A program made the position numbers and the translations under genes. DNA of 64,000 nt. Origin: Streptomyces sp. R21. Lineage in GTDB: Bacteria; Actinomycetota; Actinomycetes; Streptomycetales; Streptomycetaceae. The notes beneath the pieces are model-generated. The model ran no database searches. It was not told the DNA's origin and worked only from the letters and a program-made list of their open reading frames with translations. Where the stretch lies: the NCBI RefSeq assembly GCF_041051975.1, contig NZ_CP163435.1, positions 930,001 through 994,000 of the forward strand. Reading direction: 5' to 3'. Below are positions 25,059-34,101 of this stretch, piece by piece (positions within the stretch are counted from its first letter, which is position 1; the number at the start of each line of letters is the position of its first letter).

Positions 25059-25655
25059 TCAGGAGCCGGTGGGCGTCCAGTGCGGGTCCCGCCCCAGGAA
25101 GGCGAGCAGTGCCTCGGCCCGCCCTGCGCCCTCCGCTGCCTCGCGGGCCGGCGCGAACACCCCATAGGAGTCCCGGAGATGATCGGCGAGGCCTTCCGCG
25201 GCGAGCCAGATCCCGTCGGCGATGTCGTTCTCCAGCGGCGCGTCCTGGCCCGTGGCGACGGCGATGTCCCAGGCGTGCACGGCGGCGTCCATGGCTCCCG
25301 CCGCGGCGGCGAGCGCGTAGGGCAGCGGTCCGAGCGGGGTGGGCACCTGCTCCGTGCCGGCGGGCAACTGCGCATAGGCGTCCGCCACGTCGCGCAGCAC
25401 CTTGTCGAGTACGGCCTGGGCGTCGGCGTCCAGTGCGTCGGCCGGGTGGAAGGGGTCGGAGTCGGGCCGCGCGCCGCCGGTGATCGCGGTGCCGTAGGCC
25501 TGCTGATCGAGACGCGCGTGGTTGAGGACCTGGCGTACCGTCCACTCACTGCACGGAGTCGCCGCTCCCCAGGCCTGCTCCGGTACGGCCGCGACGACCT
25601 CGCGCAGGTAGGCGTGCGCCCGTGTCAGCAATTCGATGCCCTGGACGTTGCTCAT
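25059..25655 (-). CDS. TIGR03086-family metal-binding protein
   Basis: A 198-residue DinB/mycothiol-maleylpyruvate-isomerase-like protein of the TIGR03086 type. It shows SNVQGIELLTRAHAYLREVV, the block TPCSEWTVRQVLNHA that supplies a metal-binding His, MDAAVHAWDIAVATG with a second His, and the usual ending with FLGRDP. These four-helix proteins bind a divalent metal and often use mycothiol; a specific reaction is unknown. The start has AGGAGGGG upstream. Confidence 0.88.
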   Translation of the reverse strand: MSNVQGIELLTRAHAYLREVVAAVPEQAWGAATPCSEWTVRQVLNHARLDQQAYGTAITGGARPDSDPFHPADALDADAQAVLDKVLRDVADAYAQLPAGTEQVPTPLGPLPYALAAAAGAMDAAVHAWDIAVATGQDAPLENDIADGIWLAAEGLADHLRDSYGVFAPAREAAEGAGRAEALLAFLGRDPHWTPTGS

Positions 25656-25727
25656 CCTGGTCCCCTCCTGATTGCCTTCGCCTGATGAGAACAACTTAGG
25701 CCCCCTTGCGGACAGCTACGGTCCTCA

Positions 25728-27041
25728 ATGAGCACGTTCGCGCAGCAGTGGAAAGGGAACAGCACAGGGATGCGAGAGGTACGTGGTGCGTTGGCCGAGG
25801 TACGTGGTGCGTGGGAGACGGCCGGCGCACAGTTCGTGAAATGGCGCCGGGAACCCGTGGTCGTCCAGTCGGTGCGGTCGGCGGCGGCCGCCACGATCGC
25901 CTACGTGGTGGCGGTGCGCCTGAGCCCCGAACCGGCGCCGCTCACTGCGCCGCTGACGGCGCTCCTGGTCGTACAGGTCACGCTCTACGCCACGCTCACC
26001 ACCGGCATCCGCAGGGTGAACTCCGTGCTGGCCGGGGTCATCATCGCCATCGGCTTCAGTGTGCTCGTGGGTCTGACCTGGTGGAGTCTGGCGCTGCTGA
26101 TTCTCGCCTCGCTCGCCGTCGGACACCTCGTCCGGGTCAGCGAGTTCGTACCCGAGGTGGCGATCAGCGCCATGCTCGTCCTGGGCGTGACCAGGGTGGG
26201 GGACACGGCCTGGGCCAGGGTGCTGGAGACGCTGATCGGCGCCGTGGTCGGACTCGGCTGCAATCTGCTCTTCGCTCCCCCGGTGTGGGTGGGCGCGGCC
26301 GGGGAGTCGATCGAGGATCTGGCGCGCCGAGTGCGGCAGTTGCTGCTGCGCATGGGCGAGGAGGCCGCCGGCCGTACTCCCGTCGCCCACGCGACCGCGC
26401 GGCTTCATGAGGCGCGCCGCCTCGATCACGACATCGTCGAGGTGGACGCGGCACTGAAGCAGGCCGAGGACAGCCTGCGGCTCAATCCCCGCGTACGGGA
26501 AGGGCTGCTGCACCGGGTGGTGCTGCGCACCGGGCTCGACACTCTGGAGATCTGCACGGTGGTCCTGCGGGTGCTGGCGCGCAGCCTCACCGATCTCGCC
26601 AAGGCACGTGAACCCGAGCCGCTGTTCGAGGCGCAGACGGGCGCGGCCGTGGAGCAGTTGCTCAGCGAGGTTGCCGACGCCGTGGTCAGTTTCGCGGTGC
26701 TGGTGACCACCGACGTCAGCGTCAGCGCCGAGTCGGCGGAGTCCCGGCTCGCCGCCGAGCTCACCACGGCGGCAGCCACCCGCGACAAGTTGGCCGGTCT
26801 GCTGCTCGAAGAGGTACAACGCGACGCCCGTCAGTGGCAGTTGCACGGCGCCGTCCTGACGGAGGTCAACCGCATCCTCGACGAGCTCGACACGGAGCAC
26901 CGCTCGCGGCGGCTTCTGGAGGAACTGGACCGCTGCACGCGCGAACAGCGCGAGTCGTGGCCCCGCATCACGCGCCTGCGGCGCCGCCTGCACGTCCCGC
27001 GGCAGCTGCGCAGGAAGCGGAACCGCCGCCCCGCCTCCTGA
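25728..27041 (+). CDS. FUSC-family membrane protein (aromatic acid exporter-like)
   Basis: A 437-residue protein with a membrane block of about six helices (residues 45-165) followed by a long cytoplasmic, largely coiled-coil region rich in Arg and Leu. PLTAPLTALLVVQVTLYATLTTG is typical of the FUSC/ArAE exporter family, here as a single half-size module. It may export weak organic acids. The ATG has TACGGT five bases upstream and no ribosome site, so it may be leaderless; a second ATG 42 bases later is an alternative. The N terminus contains a 21-base tandem duplication. Confidence 0.8.
   Translation: MSTFAQQWKGNSTGMREVRGALAEVRGAWETAGAQFVKWRREPVVVQSVRSAAAATIAYVVAVRLSPEPAPLTAPLTALLVVQVTLYATLTTGIRRVNSVLAGVIIAIGFSVLVGLTWWSLALLILASLAVGHLVRVSEFVPEVAISAMLVLGVTRVGDTAWARVLETLIGAVVGLGCNLLFAPPVWVGAAGESIEDLARRVRQLLLRMGEEAAGRTPVAHATARLHEARRLDHDIVEVDAALKQAEDSLRLNPRVREGLLHRVVLRTGLDTLEICTVVLRVLARSLTDLAKAREPEPLFEAQTGAAVEQLLSEVADAVVSFAVLVTTDVSVSAESAESRLAAELTTAAATRDKLAGLLLEEVQRDARQWQLHGAVLTEVNRILDELDTEHRSRRLLEELDRCTREQRESWPRITRLRRRLHVPRQLRRKRNRRPAS
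25776..25812 (+). repeat. 21-base in-frame tandem duplication
   Basis: The 16-base unit GAGGTACGTGGTGCGT occurs at 25776-25791 and 25797-25812, exactly 21 bases apart, duplicating EVRGA in the N terminus of the FUSC protein. The reading frame is kept. Confidence 0.85.
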
Positions 27042-27115
27042 CGTTCTACTTGGGGAACGGCCGCCCGCCGGTGATCAGGGTCCGGCGGCGCGGCGACGAC
27101 GAGGGGAGCAGGCGG

Positions 27116-28207
27116 ATGACCGACGGCACCGTACGGATCGACGGAAACACTCTGCGGTTGCCGGGCGGGGTGCGGGTGCGGTTCATCCGGACCCTGCGGC
27201 TGCCCGAGAAGGGCACCCATCAGCTGCCCCCGGGGCTGGGCGAGTTCCCGGTCCGCCGCGTCGAGGACTTCCCGGACACGGTGCCGGCCGAGTGGCGGGC
27301 GCGCGGCGGTGTGATGCTGCCGGTGTATCTGCGCGAGGCCATGTGGCTGAGCTTCTCTGGGACGACGGAGCCGGCCGCGTTGCAGGTGGGTGTGGGCAAG
27401 GTCTGCGCGGTGTCGGGCAAACCATGGAGCTCCCGGCTCACCCGTGACCCGCAGAACTACGTGGTATTGCCCCGGCAGCCATGGCTCGACGGCATCAACT
27501 CCGGCAAGGGCACGGTCCGCCAGTTCGTGGCGGTGCCCCTGGGGCTGGGCGCGACCGTCGAGGGCCAGGTCACCGGCGAGGAGGTGTGGGGCGGCGTACA
27601 GCTGCAGTCGTTCCCGCTGAACGTCACGGAGCTGGCCGCGTGGCGTGAGGCGGAGCGCCGGGCGGAGGAGCGGCGCCGGGAGACGGCCACGGCCGGGTAC
27701 GGAGCCGCGTACCCCATGGCCGCACCCGCCGCGCCGGGCGCCCCTCCGGCGTTCGGCGGCGCCCCTGCGGGGTTCGGCGGCGCCCCAGAGGGTAGCTCTG
27801 CGCCGCGCACCGCCGCTCGCAAGCCCGCGGCGATGGGCCTCGGTGTCGGCGGTTCGATGCGCCAGGAGATCTACCGCGACGACCGGCGGCTCACGGCGTG
27901 GGCCGAGGAGCCCGCCGGGCGAGTGTTCGTCCACCTCGTGACGCCGCCCGAGTGGCGCCGCATCACCGGCGAGGCGCCCCCGCCCTCCCCCGTGGACCGC
28001 GCGGCCTACACACGCGCCGGGCTCCCTTGGTACGACTACTACGACAATGACGCCGTGGATCTCGCCCCCACGGACGCCCTGGGTGCGGTCAAGCCGGTCG
28101 GCGACTGGCTCGGTGACGATCACGAGCCCTGGCAGCAGCCCTCGCCCCATCAGGTGAAGCCGCTCGGGGACGCGCCGGGCAAGCCGGTCGAGGACGGTGA
28201 CTGGTAG
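27116..28207 (+). CDS. Conserved hypothetical protein
   Basis: A 363-residue soluble protein. Residues 1-180 look like a mixed beta domain (GNTLRLPGGVRVRFIRTLRLP, LPVYLREAMWLSF, GKVCAVSGKPWS), followed by a low-complexity linker with GAPPAFGGAPAGFGGAPEG and a C-terminal part with RQEIYRDDR, YYDNDAVDLAPT and an acidic end. No catalytic motif or family is recognised. The ATG has GAGGGGAG upstream; a GTG 45 bases earlier is in frame. It lies 74 bases after the FUSC gene and may be co-transcribed. Confidence 0.65.
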   Translation: MTDGTVRIDGNTLRLPGGVRVRFIRTLRLPEKGTHQLPPGLGEFPVRRVEDFPDTVPAEWRARGGVMLPVYLREAMWLSFSGTTEPAALQVGVGKVCAVSGKPWSSRLTRDPQNYVVLPRQPWLDGINSGKGTVRQFVAVPLGLGATVEGQVTGEEVWGGVQLQSFPLNVTELAAWREAERRAEERRRETATAGYGAAYPMAAPAAPGAPPAFGGAPAGFGGAPEGSSAPRTAARKPAAMGLGVGGSMRQEIYRDDRRLTAWAEEPAGRVFVHLVTPPEWRRITGEAPPPSPVDRAAYTRAGLPWYDYYDNDAVDLAPTDALGAVKPVGDWLGDDHEPWQQPSPHQVKPLGDAPGKPVEDGDW

Positions 28208-28235
28208 GAGAAGCGGGGAGCGCATTGCAGCATGC

Positions 28236-28249
28236 GCAACACCTGTTGC
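28236..28249. promoter_or_regulatory. 14-base palindrome upstream of lactonase gene
   Basis: GCAACA-CC-TGTTGC is a perfect six-base inverted repeat with a two-base centre, 76 bases before the lactonase start. A second dyad, CTTGG-CA-CCAAG, lies at 28271-28282. Either may be an operator; no regulator is adjacent. Confidence 0.35.
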
Positions 28250-28324
28250 CGTTCTTGCGTTTGAGGGGTGCTTGGCACCAAGGTGGCTGTCGGACCTGAG
28301 GCAACCGACACCCGAGGTGCAGGC

Positions 28325-29590
28325 ATGAAGGATGGGGCACAACCGGCACGGGGTGCGTCCGGGGACGGCTGGAGCAGGCGCCGTCTCGTCACGGCGCTGG
28401 GCGCGGCCGCCGCGATGACGACGGTCCCGGCGCCGGTCGCGCCCCGGTCGGAGCCCGCGGCGGCCGGATCCGGCACGGCACCGCAGCGCGGATCCACGAC
28501 GCCCCCGGAGACCGACCCCACCCCGTCGCCGTCCGGCTCCCCGTCGCTGTCAGCCCGCTCCGGCCCGCGCCCGCTGTTCCTCGGCACCTACACCTCGGTG
28601 GAGGGCGGCGGGAAGGGAATCGGCCTGGCGTCGTACGACCCCTCGACGGGCCAGATCACCGGCACCGGCACGATCACCGGAGTCGACGATCCGTCGTATC
28701 TCGCACTGCATCCGAACGGCCGTACGCTCTACGCCGTCAATGAGCGCGAGAAGGGCGCGGTGACGGCCGTACGTCTGGCGGACAACAAGGTGCTGGGCAG
28801 TCGCGGCACCGGTGGCGCGGGCCCCTGCCATCTGTCCGTGCATCCGGGCGGGCGCTGGCTGCTGAGCGCCGACTACGGCTCGGGCAGCGTGGCCGTGCAT
28901 CCCATCGACGCCTCGGGCACCCTCGGCGAGCGCACCGCGCTGGTCACACACTCCAGCCCGGCACCCGGACCGGGCCAGGACGGCCCGCACGCCCACCAGT
29001 TCGTCACCGGTCCCGACGGCGGCCACGTTCTCGCCGTCGATCTGGGTACCGACACCGTCTACACCTACCGCCTCGACCTCTCCAAGGGCACACTCACCGA
29101 GGTCTCCCAGGCACAGGTGCGACCGGGCGCCGGGCCCCGCCATCTCACCTTCCACCCCGGCGGCCGCTTCGCCTACCTGGCCAACGAGGTCGACAACACC
29201 GTCGCCGTCTGCGTGTACGACCCGGCCACCGGTCGGCTCACACCGGGCGATGCCCAGTCCACCGGTACGGGCGGGGGCACGAGTTATCCCGCGCAGATCC
29301 TGGTGACGTCCGACGGGGCGTACGCGTTTCTCGCCAACCGGGGCCACAACAGCCTGACGCGTTACGCGGTCGAGGCGGGCGGCGCCCGGCTGCGGCTGCT
29401 GGACACCGTGCCGGTCGGCGGCGACTTCCCTCGGCACATCGCCTTCTCCCCGGACGGGGCACTGCTGTTCGCGGCGAATCAGCGGTCGGGCACGGTGACC
29501 GTCTTCCACGTGGACCGCGGGAGCGGTGAACTCCGGCTCGCGGGCGAGCCGTTCGCCTCACCCGTCGCCGTCTGTGCGCTGCCGCTGTAG
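28325..29590 (+). CDS. Tat-exported lactonase-family beta-propeller protein
   Basis: A 421-residue protein. A twin-arginine signal (WSRRRLVTALGAAAA) is followed by a Pro/Ser/Thr-rich linker and then a seven-bladed propeller of the 6-phosphogluconolactonase (Pgl)-like family: FLGTYTS, PSYLALHPNGRTLYAVNE, GPCHLSVHPGGRWLLSADY, GPRHLTFHPGGRFAYLANE and HIAFSPDGALLFAANQ mark successive blades. Export makes sugar-phosphate hydrolysis unlikely, so an extracellular lactonase or binding role is preferred. The start has GAGG upstream. The last 33 bases overlap the convergent DUF2470 gene. Confidence 0.87.
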   Translation: MKDGAQPARGASGDGWSRRRLVTALGAAAAMTTVPAPVAPRSEPAAAGSGTAPQRGSTTPPETDPTPSPSGSPSLSARSGPRPLFLGTYTSVEGGGKGIGLASYDPSTGQITGTGTITGVDDPSYLALHPNGRTLYAVNEREKGAVTAVRLADNKVLGSRGTGGAGPCHLSVHPGGRWLLSADYGSGSVAVHPIDASGTLGERTALVTHSSPAPGPGQDGPHAHQFVTGPDGGHVLAVDLGTDTVYTYRLDLSKGTLTEVSQAQVRPGAGPRHLTFHPGGRFAYLANEVDNTVAVCVYDPATGRLTPGDAQSTGTGGGTSYPAQILVTSDGAYAFLANRGHNSLTRYAVEAGGARLRLLDTVPVGGDFPRHIAFSPDGALLFAANQRSGTVTVFHVDRGSGELRLAGEPFASPVAVCALPL

Positions 29591-30286
29591 CGCACGAGGG
29601 CAGGCGGCGGCACTGCTCGCCTGCGTGAGCAGCACGTGCATGCGCTCCGTGAGCTGTGAGACGTCGTCGGCGGGAGCGTGGAAAGGGAGGCGTACGTCGC
29701 CGTTGCCGCGGGCGCGCTCGATGCGCAGCGTCAGTCCGTGCCGGTCGACGGCGAGCGGCCGGACGCGGACCGCGCCGTGCAGGCTGTCGGGCTCGACGAG
29801 ACGCGTGAGCCGTTCGACGGCGTCCGGGTGCGCGTCGGCGAGGTGGGTGAGGAGCTGGGCCTCGGCCGTGGCCAGGGGGTCCACCTGGGCGCATGCGAAG
29901 TCGTCGAGGCCGACCACGACCGTCCCCGACGGCCTGCGCAGCACGATGCGAGACGGCCGGAACGCCAGCTTCCCGTCGTCGGGCACGAACCATCCGGACA
30001 GCCACAGCCGGCCCCGGATCCGGTTGCGCACGGGGACGGGGGCGACGTCGGCGAACTCGAGGATCGCGGACGGCTCCCCGCGCGGCGCACAGATCGCGGC
30101 GGCGATCAGCGCGCTGTCCTCCGGTACGTGCAGCAGCACCCTGCCGTCCGCGGCGACGGTGTGCGCGCCGACGAACTCCTCCCGGCCGCCCTCCGCGGTC
30201 ACCGCGCAGGACCATGCCGCGGCGAGCACCGAGCGGGCGTGCTCGGCCGCGGCAGGCGCGGCCGTCCAGGTGTGACGGTCACCCAT
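29558..30286 (-). CDS. DUF2470-domain protein, iron-regulated
   Basis: A 242-residue protein with an N-terminal split-barrel-like part (ARSVLAAAWSCAVTAEGG to LWLSGWFVPDDG) and a C-terminal DUF2470 domain beginning LTHLADAHPDAVERL. The same pairing occurs in HugZ-type haem oxygenases and pyridoxamine-oxidase-like proteins, so a haem or flavin-linked role in iron handling is plausible. An iron box lies 13-31 bases before the start, predicting repression by an IdeR/DmdR protein under iron sufficiency. The ribosome site GGGAGG is clear. Confidence 0.82.
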   Translation of the reverse strand: MGDRHTWTAAPAAAEHARSVLAAAWSCAVTAEGGREEFVGAHTVAADGRVLLHVPEDSALIAAAICAPRGEPSAILEFADVAPVPVRNRIRGRLWLSGWFVPDDGKLAFRPSRIVLRRPSGTVVVGLDDFACAQVDPLATAEAQLLTHLADAHPDAVERLTRLVEPDSLHGAVRVRPLAVDRHGLTLRIERARGNGDVRLPFHAPADDVSQLTERMHVLLTQASSAAACPRALQRQRTDGDG

Positions 30287-30298
30287 CCCAAACCTCCC

Positions 30299-30317
30299 TT
30301 AGGTAAGCCTTGCCTAA
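30299..30317. promoter_or_regulatory. Iron box (DmdR/IdeR operator)
   Basis: TTAGGTAAGCCTTGCCTAA is a 19-base dyad matching the actinobacterial iron-box pattern TTAGGTTAGGCTCACCTAA closely at both ends. It lies just upstream of the DUF2470 gene and next to its ribosome site. Confidence 0.8.
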
Positions 30318-30365
30318 CCTATCGAAGATCCGGGCATACGCCAACCACGCCCCTGCCAGGTGGGT

Positions 30366-30983
30366 TCACGGCGCGATCGCGCCCAACAGCGCCCGTGCGC
30401 ACAGGTCGCGCACCTGCTCACGGGACAGGTCCGCCCCCCTGAGCCATTCCAGACAGACGGCCGTGGTGAAGGCCAGCCAGCCGCGTACGGCGATCCGCAG
30501 TTCGAGCTGCTCCTCCCCGGCCCCGCCGATCTCGGGGTCGGCGGCGAGCGCCGCCAGGATCTGGCGTTCCTGCGCGGCCAGCGACTGCTGATAGACCTTG
30601 CGCACGGCCTGATCGCCCGCCGCGTCGGCCCGATGGAAGGCGCGGAAGCCGTGCGCGTGCGCCTCGACGTACTCCAGGAACGTGTCGAGCCCGACGGCGA
30701 GTTGGTCGCGCATCGGGACTCCGGGCACCGCGGCCGTCATGCGCAGCATCCGCTTGCTCTCGCGCTCCACGACGGCGGCGAAGAAGTCCCGCTTGGTCGG
30801 GAAGTAGTGGTACAGCAGGCCGCGCGAGACGCCGGCGATCTCGGCGACCTGCTCGATCCACACATCGTCGTACGGCGACTCCGAGAACAGGCACGCCCCC
30901 ACCGAGAGCAGCTGCTCCCTGCGCTCCTCGGTGCTGAGCCGACGCCGTGCACGCTCCCCCGGCTGCCCCTCTTTCCCGGCCAT
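30366..30983 (-). CDS. TetR/AcrR-family regulator
   Basis: A 205-residue TetR protein. The DNA-binding domain is at residues 15-65: RREQLLSVGACLF, VWIEQVAEIAGVSRGLLYHYFPTKRDF. The ligand domain is helical, with FLEYVEAHAHGFRAFHRAD. It is divergent from a CYP102-like P450 gene, with an inverted repeat between, in the arrangement of the FatR/BscR-CYP102A3 pair of Bacillus. It probably represses the P450 and responds to a fatty acid or acyl-CoA. Confidence 0.9.
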   Translation of the reverse strand: MAGKEGQPGERARRRLSTEERREQLLSVGACLFSESPYDDVWIEQVAEIAGVSRGLLYHYFPTKRDFFAAVVERESKRMLRMTAAVPGVPMRDQLAVGLDTFLEYVEAHAHGFRAFHRADAAGDQAVRKVYQQSLAAQERQILAALAADPEIGGAGEEQLELRIAVRGWLAFTTAVCLEWLRGADLSREQVRDLCARALLGAIAP

Positions 30984-31003
30984 GTCCGCACTCTACTTGA
31001 CGT

Positions 31004-31045
31004 GGGTTCAACAACGGGATCACACTGAAATCCGCTATTGAACCC
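31004..31045. promoter_or_regulatory. Inverted repeat between tetR and P450
   Basis: GGGTTCAA (31004-31011) and TTGAACCC (31038-31045) are exact complements with 26 bases between them. They sit in the divergent promoter interval and may be two half-operators for the TetR protein. Confidence 0.5.
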
Positions 31046-31138
31046 GCGTACAACAGACACGCCGGCAGACGGCTGGCAGACGACCGACAGACACGGACAC
31101 CAGACTCAACCGGCCGCAGGATCAAGGGAGATCGCGTC

Positions 31139-32653
31139 ATGGCGGAGACGACACGGACCGCGCTGCCCAGGGGGTTTCGCAGTGCGGAACTCGGCTGGCC
31201 GGAGCTGCACCGTATTCCGCACCCGCCGCGCCGCGTCCCGCTGATCGGCGATGTGCTCGGCACCGACATGCGCACGCCCGTGCAGGATTCGATGCGCTTC
31301 GGCCGGGCCCTGGGACCGATCTTCCGGCGCAAGGCCTTCGGCAAGGAGATCGTCTTCGTCGGGGGCGCGCGGCTCGCCGGGGATCTGGCGGACGAGGCGC
31401 GGTTCGCCAAGCATGTGGGCCTGGGCATCGCCAACCTCCGCCCGATCGCCGGGGACGGGCTGTTCACGGCGTACAACCACGAGCCGAACTGGCAGCTGGC
31501 GCACGACGTCCTGGCCCCGGGCTTCAGCCGCGAGGCCATGGAGGGCTACCACCCGATGATGCTCGCCGTGACCGAGCGGCTGATCGAGCACTGGGACCGG
31601 GAGCAGGCGGCGGGACGCGCCGTGGACGTGCCCGGCGACATGACGAAACTGACTCTGGAGACGATCTCCCGCACCGGCTTCGGCCATGACTTCGGCTCCT
31701 TCGAGCGCAGCCGCCCGCATCCCTTCGTACAGGCGATGGTGGGCACGCTGACCCACGCGCAGCGCCGCAACGCCGTCCCGGAGCCGCTGGCGCCCTTGCT
31801 GCTGCGCGGCGCCTCCCGCCGCAACGAGGCCGACATGGCGCTGCTGAACCGCACGGTCGACGGGGTCGTGGCGGCCCGCCGCGACGGGGGCGGCGACGGC
31901 GACCTGCTCGACCGCATGCTGGAGACCGCGCATCCGCAGACCGGGGAGCGCCTGGCGCCGGAGAACATCCGCCGCCAGGTCATCACCTTCCTGATCGCGG
32001 GCCACGAGACCACCTCGGGCGCCCTCTCCTTCGCCCTGCACTACCTCGCCCAGCACCCCGAGATCGCGACCCGCGCCCGGGCCGAGGTGCTTCGGGTCTG
32101 GGGCGACACGGCCCGGCCCGGCTACGGCCAGGTCGCCAAGCTGCGCTATGTGCGCCGGGTGCTCGACGAGTCGCTACGGCTGTGGCCGACGGCCCCGGCC
32201 TTCGCCCGCGAGGCCCGCCAGGACACCGTGCTGGGCGACGTCCACCCGATGCTGCAGGGCGCGTGGACGCTGGTCCTGACGGCGATGCTGCACCGCGATC
32301 CGGAGGTGTGGGGCGAGGACGCCGAGCGTTTCGACCCGGAGCGATTCGACGCGAAGGCGGTCCGCTCGCGCCCCGGGCACACCTTCAAGCCGTTCGGCAC
32401 CGGGGCGCGGGCCTGCATCGGCCGCCAGTTCGCACTGCACGAGGCCACGCTCGTCCTGGGGCTGCTGCTGCGCCGCTACGACCTGGTGGCCGATCCGGAC
32501 TACCGGCTGCGGGTGGCCGAGCGGCTGACGCTGATGCCGGACGGGCTGCGGCTGCACCTCGAACGCGCCGCACCCGCCGCGGAGTTGCCCGGCACCCGCG
32601 TCCCGGAGGAGGCCTCAGTCCCCGGCTGTCCAGTGGCCCGGGCGGGCGACTGA
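31139..32653 (+). CDS. CYP102-like cytochrome P450, haem domain only
   Basis: A 504-residue P450 whose core closely follows the P450 BM3 haem domain. The I-helix reads [20 protein letters not shown], the K-helix [13 protein letters not shown], and the haem loop [20 protein letters not shown] with the axial Cys. Unlike BM3 there is no fused reductase, so separate ferredoxin or flavodoxin partners are needed. Fatty-acid hydroxylation is the likely reaction. It is divergent from a TetR regulator. The start has AAGGGAG upstream. The last 39 bases overlap the convergent pentapeptide-repeat gene. Confidence 0.9.
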   Translation: MAETTRTALPRGFRSAELGWPELHRIPHPPRRVPLIGDVLGTDMRTPVQDSMRFGRALGPIFRRKAFGKEIVFVGGARLAGDLADEARFAKHVGLGIANLRPIAGDGLFTAYNHEPNWQLAHDVLAPGFSREAMEGYHPMMLAVTERLIEHWDREQAAGRAVDVPGDMTKLTLETISRTGFGHDFGSFERSRPHPFVQAMVGTLTHAQRRNAVPEPLAPLLLRGASRRNEADMALLNRTVDGVVAARRDGGGDGDLLDRMLETAHPQTGERLAPENIRRQVITFLIAGHETTSGALSFALHYLAQHPEIATRARAEVLRVWGDTARPGYGQVAKLRYVRRVLDESLRLWPTAPAFAREARQDTVLGDVHPMLQGAWTLVLTAMLHRDPEVWGEDAERFDPERFDAKAVRSRPGHTFKPFGTGARACIGRQFALHEATLVLGLLLRRYDLVADPDYRLRVAERLTLMPDGLRLHLERAAPAAELPGTRVPEEASVPGCPVARAGD

Positions 32654-33475
32654 CGTCGGCAGCCGGGTTCCGGCGCTGCCCCTGGCCCCGTTCACCTGGG
32701 GCTGGGTGAGGAAGAAGGCGCCGGTCAGGTCGGCGTCCGTGAGGTCGGCGTCGCGCAGGTCGGCGCCGATCATGTCCGCGCCGCGCAGATCGGCGCCGGT
32801 CAGGTCGGCGGCGATGAGGTAGGCGCCGCGCAGGTTGGCGCCCCGCAGGTCGGCGCCCTTGAGACGGGCGCCCATCAGATCGGCGCCCCGGCGGTCCTTG
32901 GGGCGCCCCTTCCTGCCACGGCCGGCCGCCACCTCGGCGCGGACGAGTTCGCTGGTGCGCAGCAGCAGGACGTTGACGTCCTGTCGGTGCGCGCCCACGT
33001 CCAGCTCACCCAGCTCTTCAGGCGTTCGGCGGGTGAGCCGCTCCGTCTCGCCGAGCACCCGGCGCAGGTCGGCGTGGACCGGGCGGGCGGCGGGCAGGGT
33101 CAGCGCCTCGGTGAGGTACCAGAGCAGCTCGTGGAGCTGACGTACGACCGGGAACACGTCGAACATCCGCCGGGCGTCCTCACGGGCGCCCGAGCGCCAG
33201 TCCCGGCCGCCGAAGGTGACCTGGGAGACCTTCTGTCCGGCGCCGAAGCAGTCGTAGACCGTGCAGCCGGTGAAACCCTTCTGCCTCAGCTGTGTGTGGA
33301 TGCCGCACTTGGAGTCGGTCTTGAGGTTCGGACACGGCTTCCCGGCGTCCTTGTCGATCGCGAAGTCGGCCGAGCGGGCGAAGGGCAGGGCGACGCAGCA
33401 CAGCCCGAAGCACTGGCCGCAGTCGGCCCGCAGGTCGGCGAGGGGGCTCGGGGCGATTCCGCTGTCTTCACGCAT
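32615..33475 (-). CDS. Cysteine-cluster and pentapeptide-repeat protein
   Basis: A 286-residue protein in two parts. Residues 15-80 contain eight cysteines (19, 22, 26, 27, 48, 57, 71 and 76) in the pattern [19 protein letters not shown] and GCTVYDC, which resembles YkgJ-like metal-binding clusters. Residues 200-260 are a right-handed pentapeptide helix of about ten A(D/N)LxG repeats. Pentapeptide proteins can mimic DNA or act as scaffolds; the cysteine cluster probably binds zinc or iron. Function of the fusion is unknown. Confidence 0.82.
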   Translation of the reverse strand: MREDSGIAPSPLADLRADCGQCFGLCCVALPFARSADFAIDKDAGKPCPNLKTDSKCGIHTQLRQKGFTGCTVYDCFGAGQKVSQVTFGGRDWRSGAREDARRMFDVFPVVRQLHELLWYLTEALTLPAARPVHADLRRVLGETERLTRRTPEELGELDVGAHRQDVNVLLLRTSELVRAEVAAGRGRKGRPKDRRGADLMGARLKGADLRGANLRGAYLIAADLTGADLRGADMIGADLRDADLTDADLTGAFFLTQPQVNGARGSAGTRLPTSVARPGHWTAGD

Positions 33476-33491
33476 GCCACCAGCCTACTGA

Positions 33492-33665
33492 TCCGCTCGC
33501 CGCGGCCTTGACCATGATCGAACCGATCGGTCGCCGTTCCGCGACTTCAAGGAGTACGAGAAGGGCCTGGCCCACGGCAGCGAGATGGATGCTGCACGCG
33601 TCCTCGAGGACGCCTCCGTAGAGTACGGGCAGCGCGAACTGCGGCGCGGGACCGAGCCCTTGTAG
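33492..33665 (+). pseudogene. Gene remnant without a start
   Basis: A 57-codon open stretch bounded by stops reads SPFRDFKEYEKGLAHGSEMD, then ARVLEDASVEYGQRELRRG and a stop. It is a charged amphipathic helix pattern with normal codon bias, but there is no start codon before the coherent part. It looks like the surviving tail of a deleted gene; I do not recognise the family. Confidence 0.3.
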
Positions 33666-33713
33666 GGCCGCACGGGGCCCGGCCGGCAGTCGCCCGACTC
33701 CCTTCGGGAGAGC

Positions 33714-33731
33714 GAACTCACCGATGAGTTC
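33714..33731. promoter_or_regulatory. 18-base inverted repeat
   Basis: GAACTC-ACCGAT-GAGTTC, perfect six-base arms, in the 395-base interval before the DUF5999 gene. The interval otherwise holds a gene remnant and a small CTCCC-TTC-GGGAG hairpin. A TetR-type operator is possible; no adjacent regulator. Confidence 0.3.
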
Positions 33732-33870
33732 TCGGCATCGGAGGGGTCCCTAATACAGCCGAAAACAAACTCCGCTAAGACTGGTCACAGCGCCGCACGA
33801 GCCGTCAGGGCTCTGCCGCTTCCATGAGTCATACGAGCCACAGAGGACAATCCGCACACGCAGGAGAGAC

Positions 33871-34074
33871 ATGATGTGCACCCACCGGCCACCGTGCCCG
33901 ACCGCCGACAGCGCCGACCACCACGCCGCCGTGATCGTGTCCGCCCATCCGGAGCAGGGCTGGTACGTCCTGTGCAACGGAACCATCGCGTTCGACGACA
34001 CGGGCGAGCTGCTGCCCGACGGGCAGGTGGTGGGCCCGCTGCGGGCGACCGACCGCAGGCCGGTCGCCGCCTGA
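33871..34074 (+). CDS. DUF5999-family protein
   Basis: A 67-residue protein, MMCTHRPPCPTADSADHH to RATDRRPVAA. The blocks CTHRPPCP, HPEQGWYVLCNG and FDDTGELLPDG match the actinobacterial DUF5999 family, small cytoplasmic proteins of unknown function with a conserved N-terminal Cys/His pair. Two ATGs are adjacent; AGGAG precedes both and the second (three bases later) gives the usual MC start. It is monocistronic, with an AT-rich promoter region upstream. Confidence 0.85.
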   Translation: MMCTHRPPCPTADSADHHAAVIVSAHPEQGWYVLCNGTIAFDDTGELLPDGQVVGPLRATDRRPVAA

Positions 34075-34101
34075 CCCACCACCCGGCGGCCGGGGCCCTC
34101 G

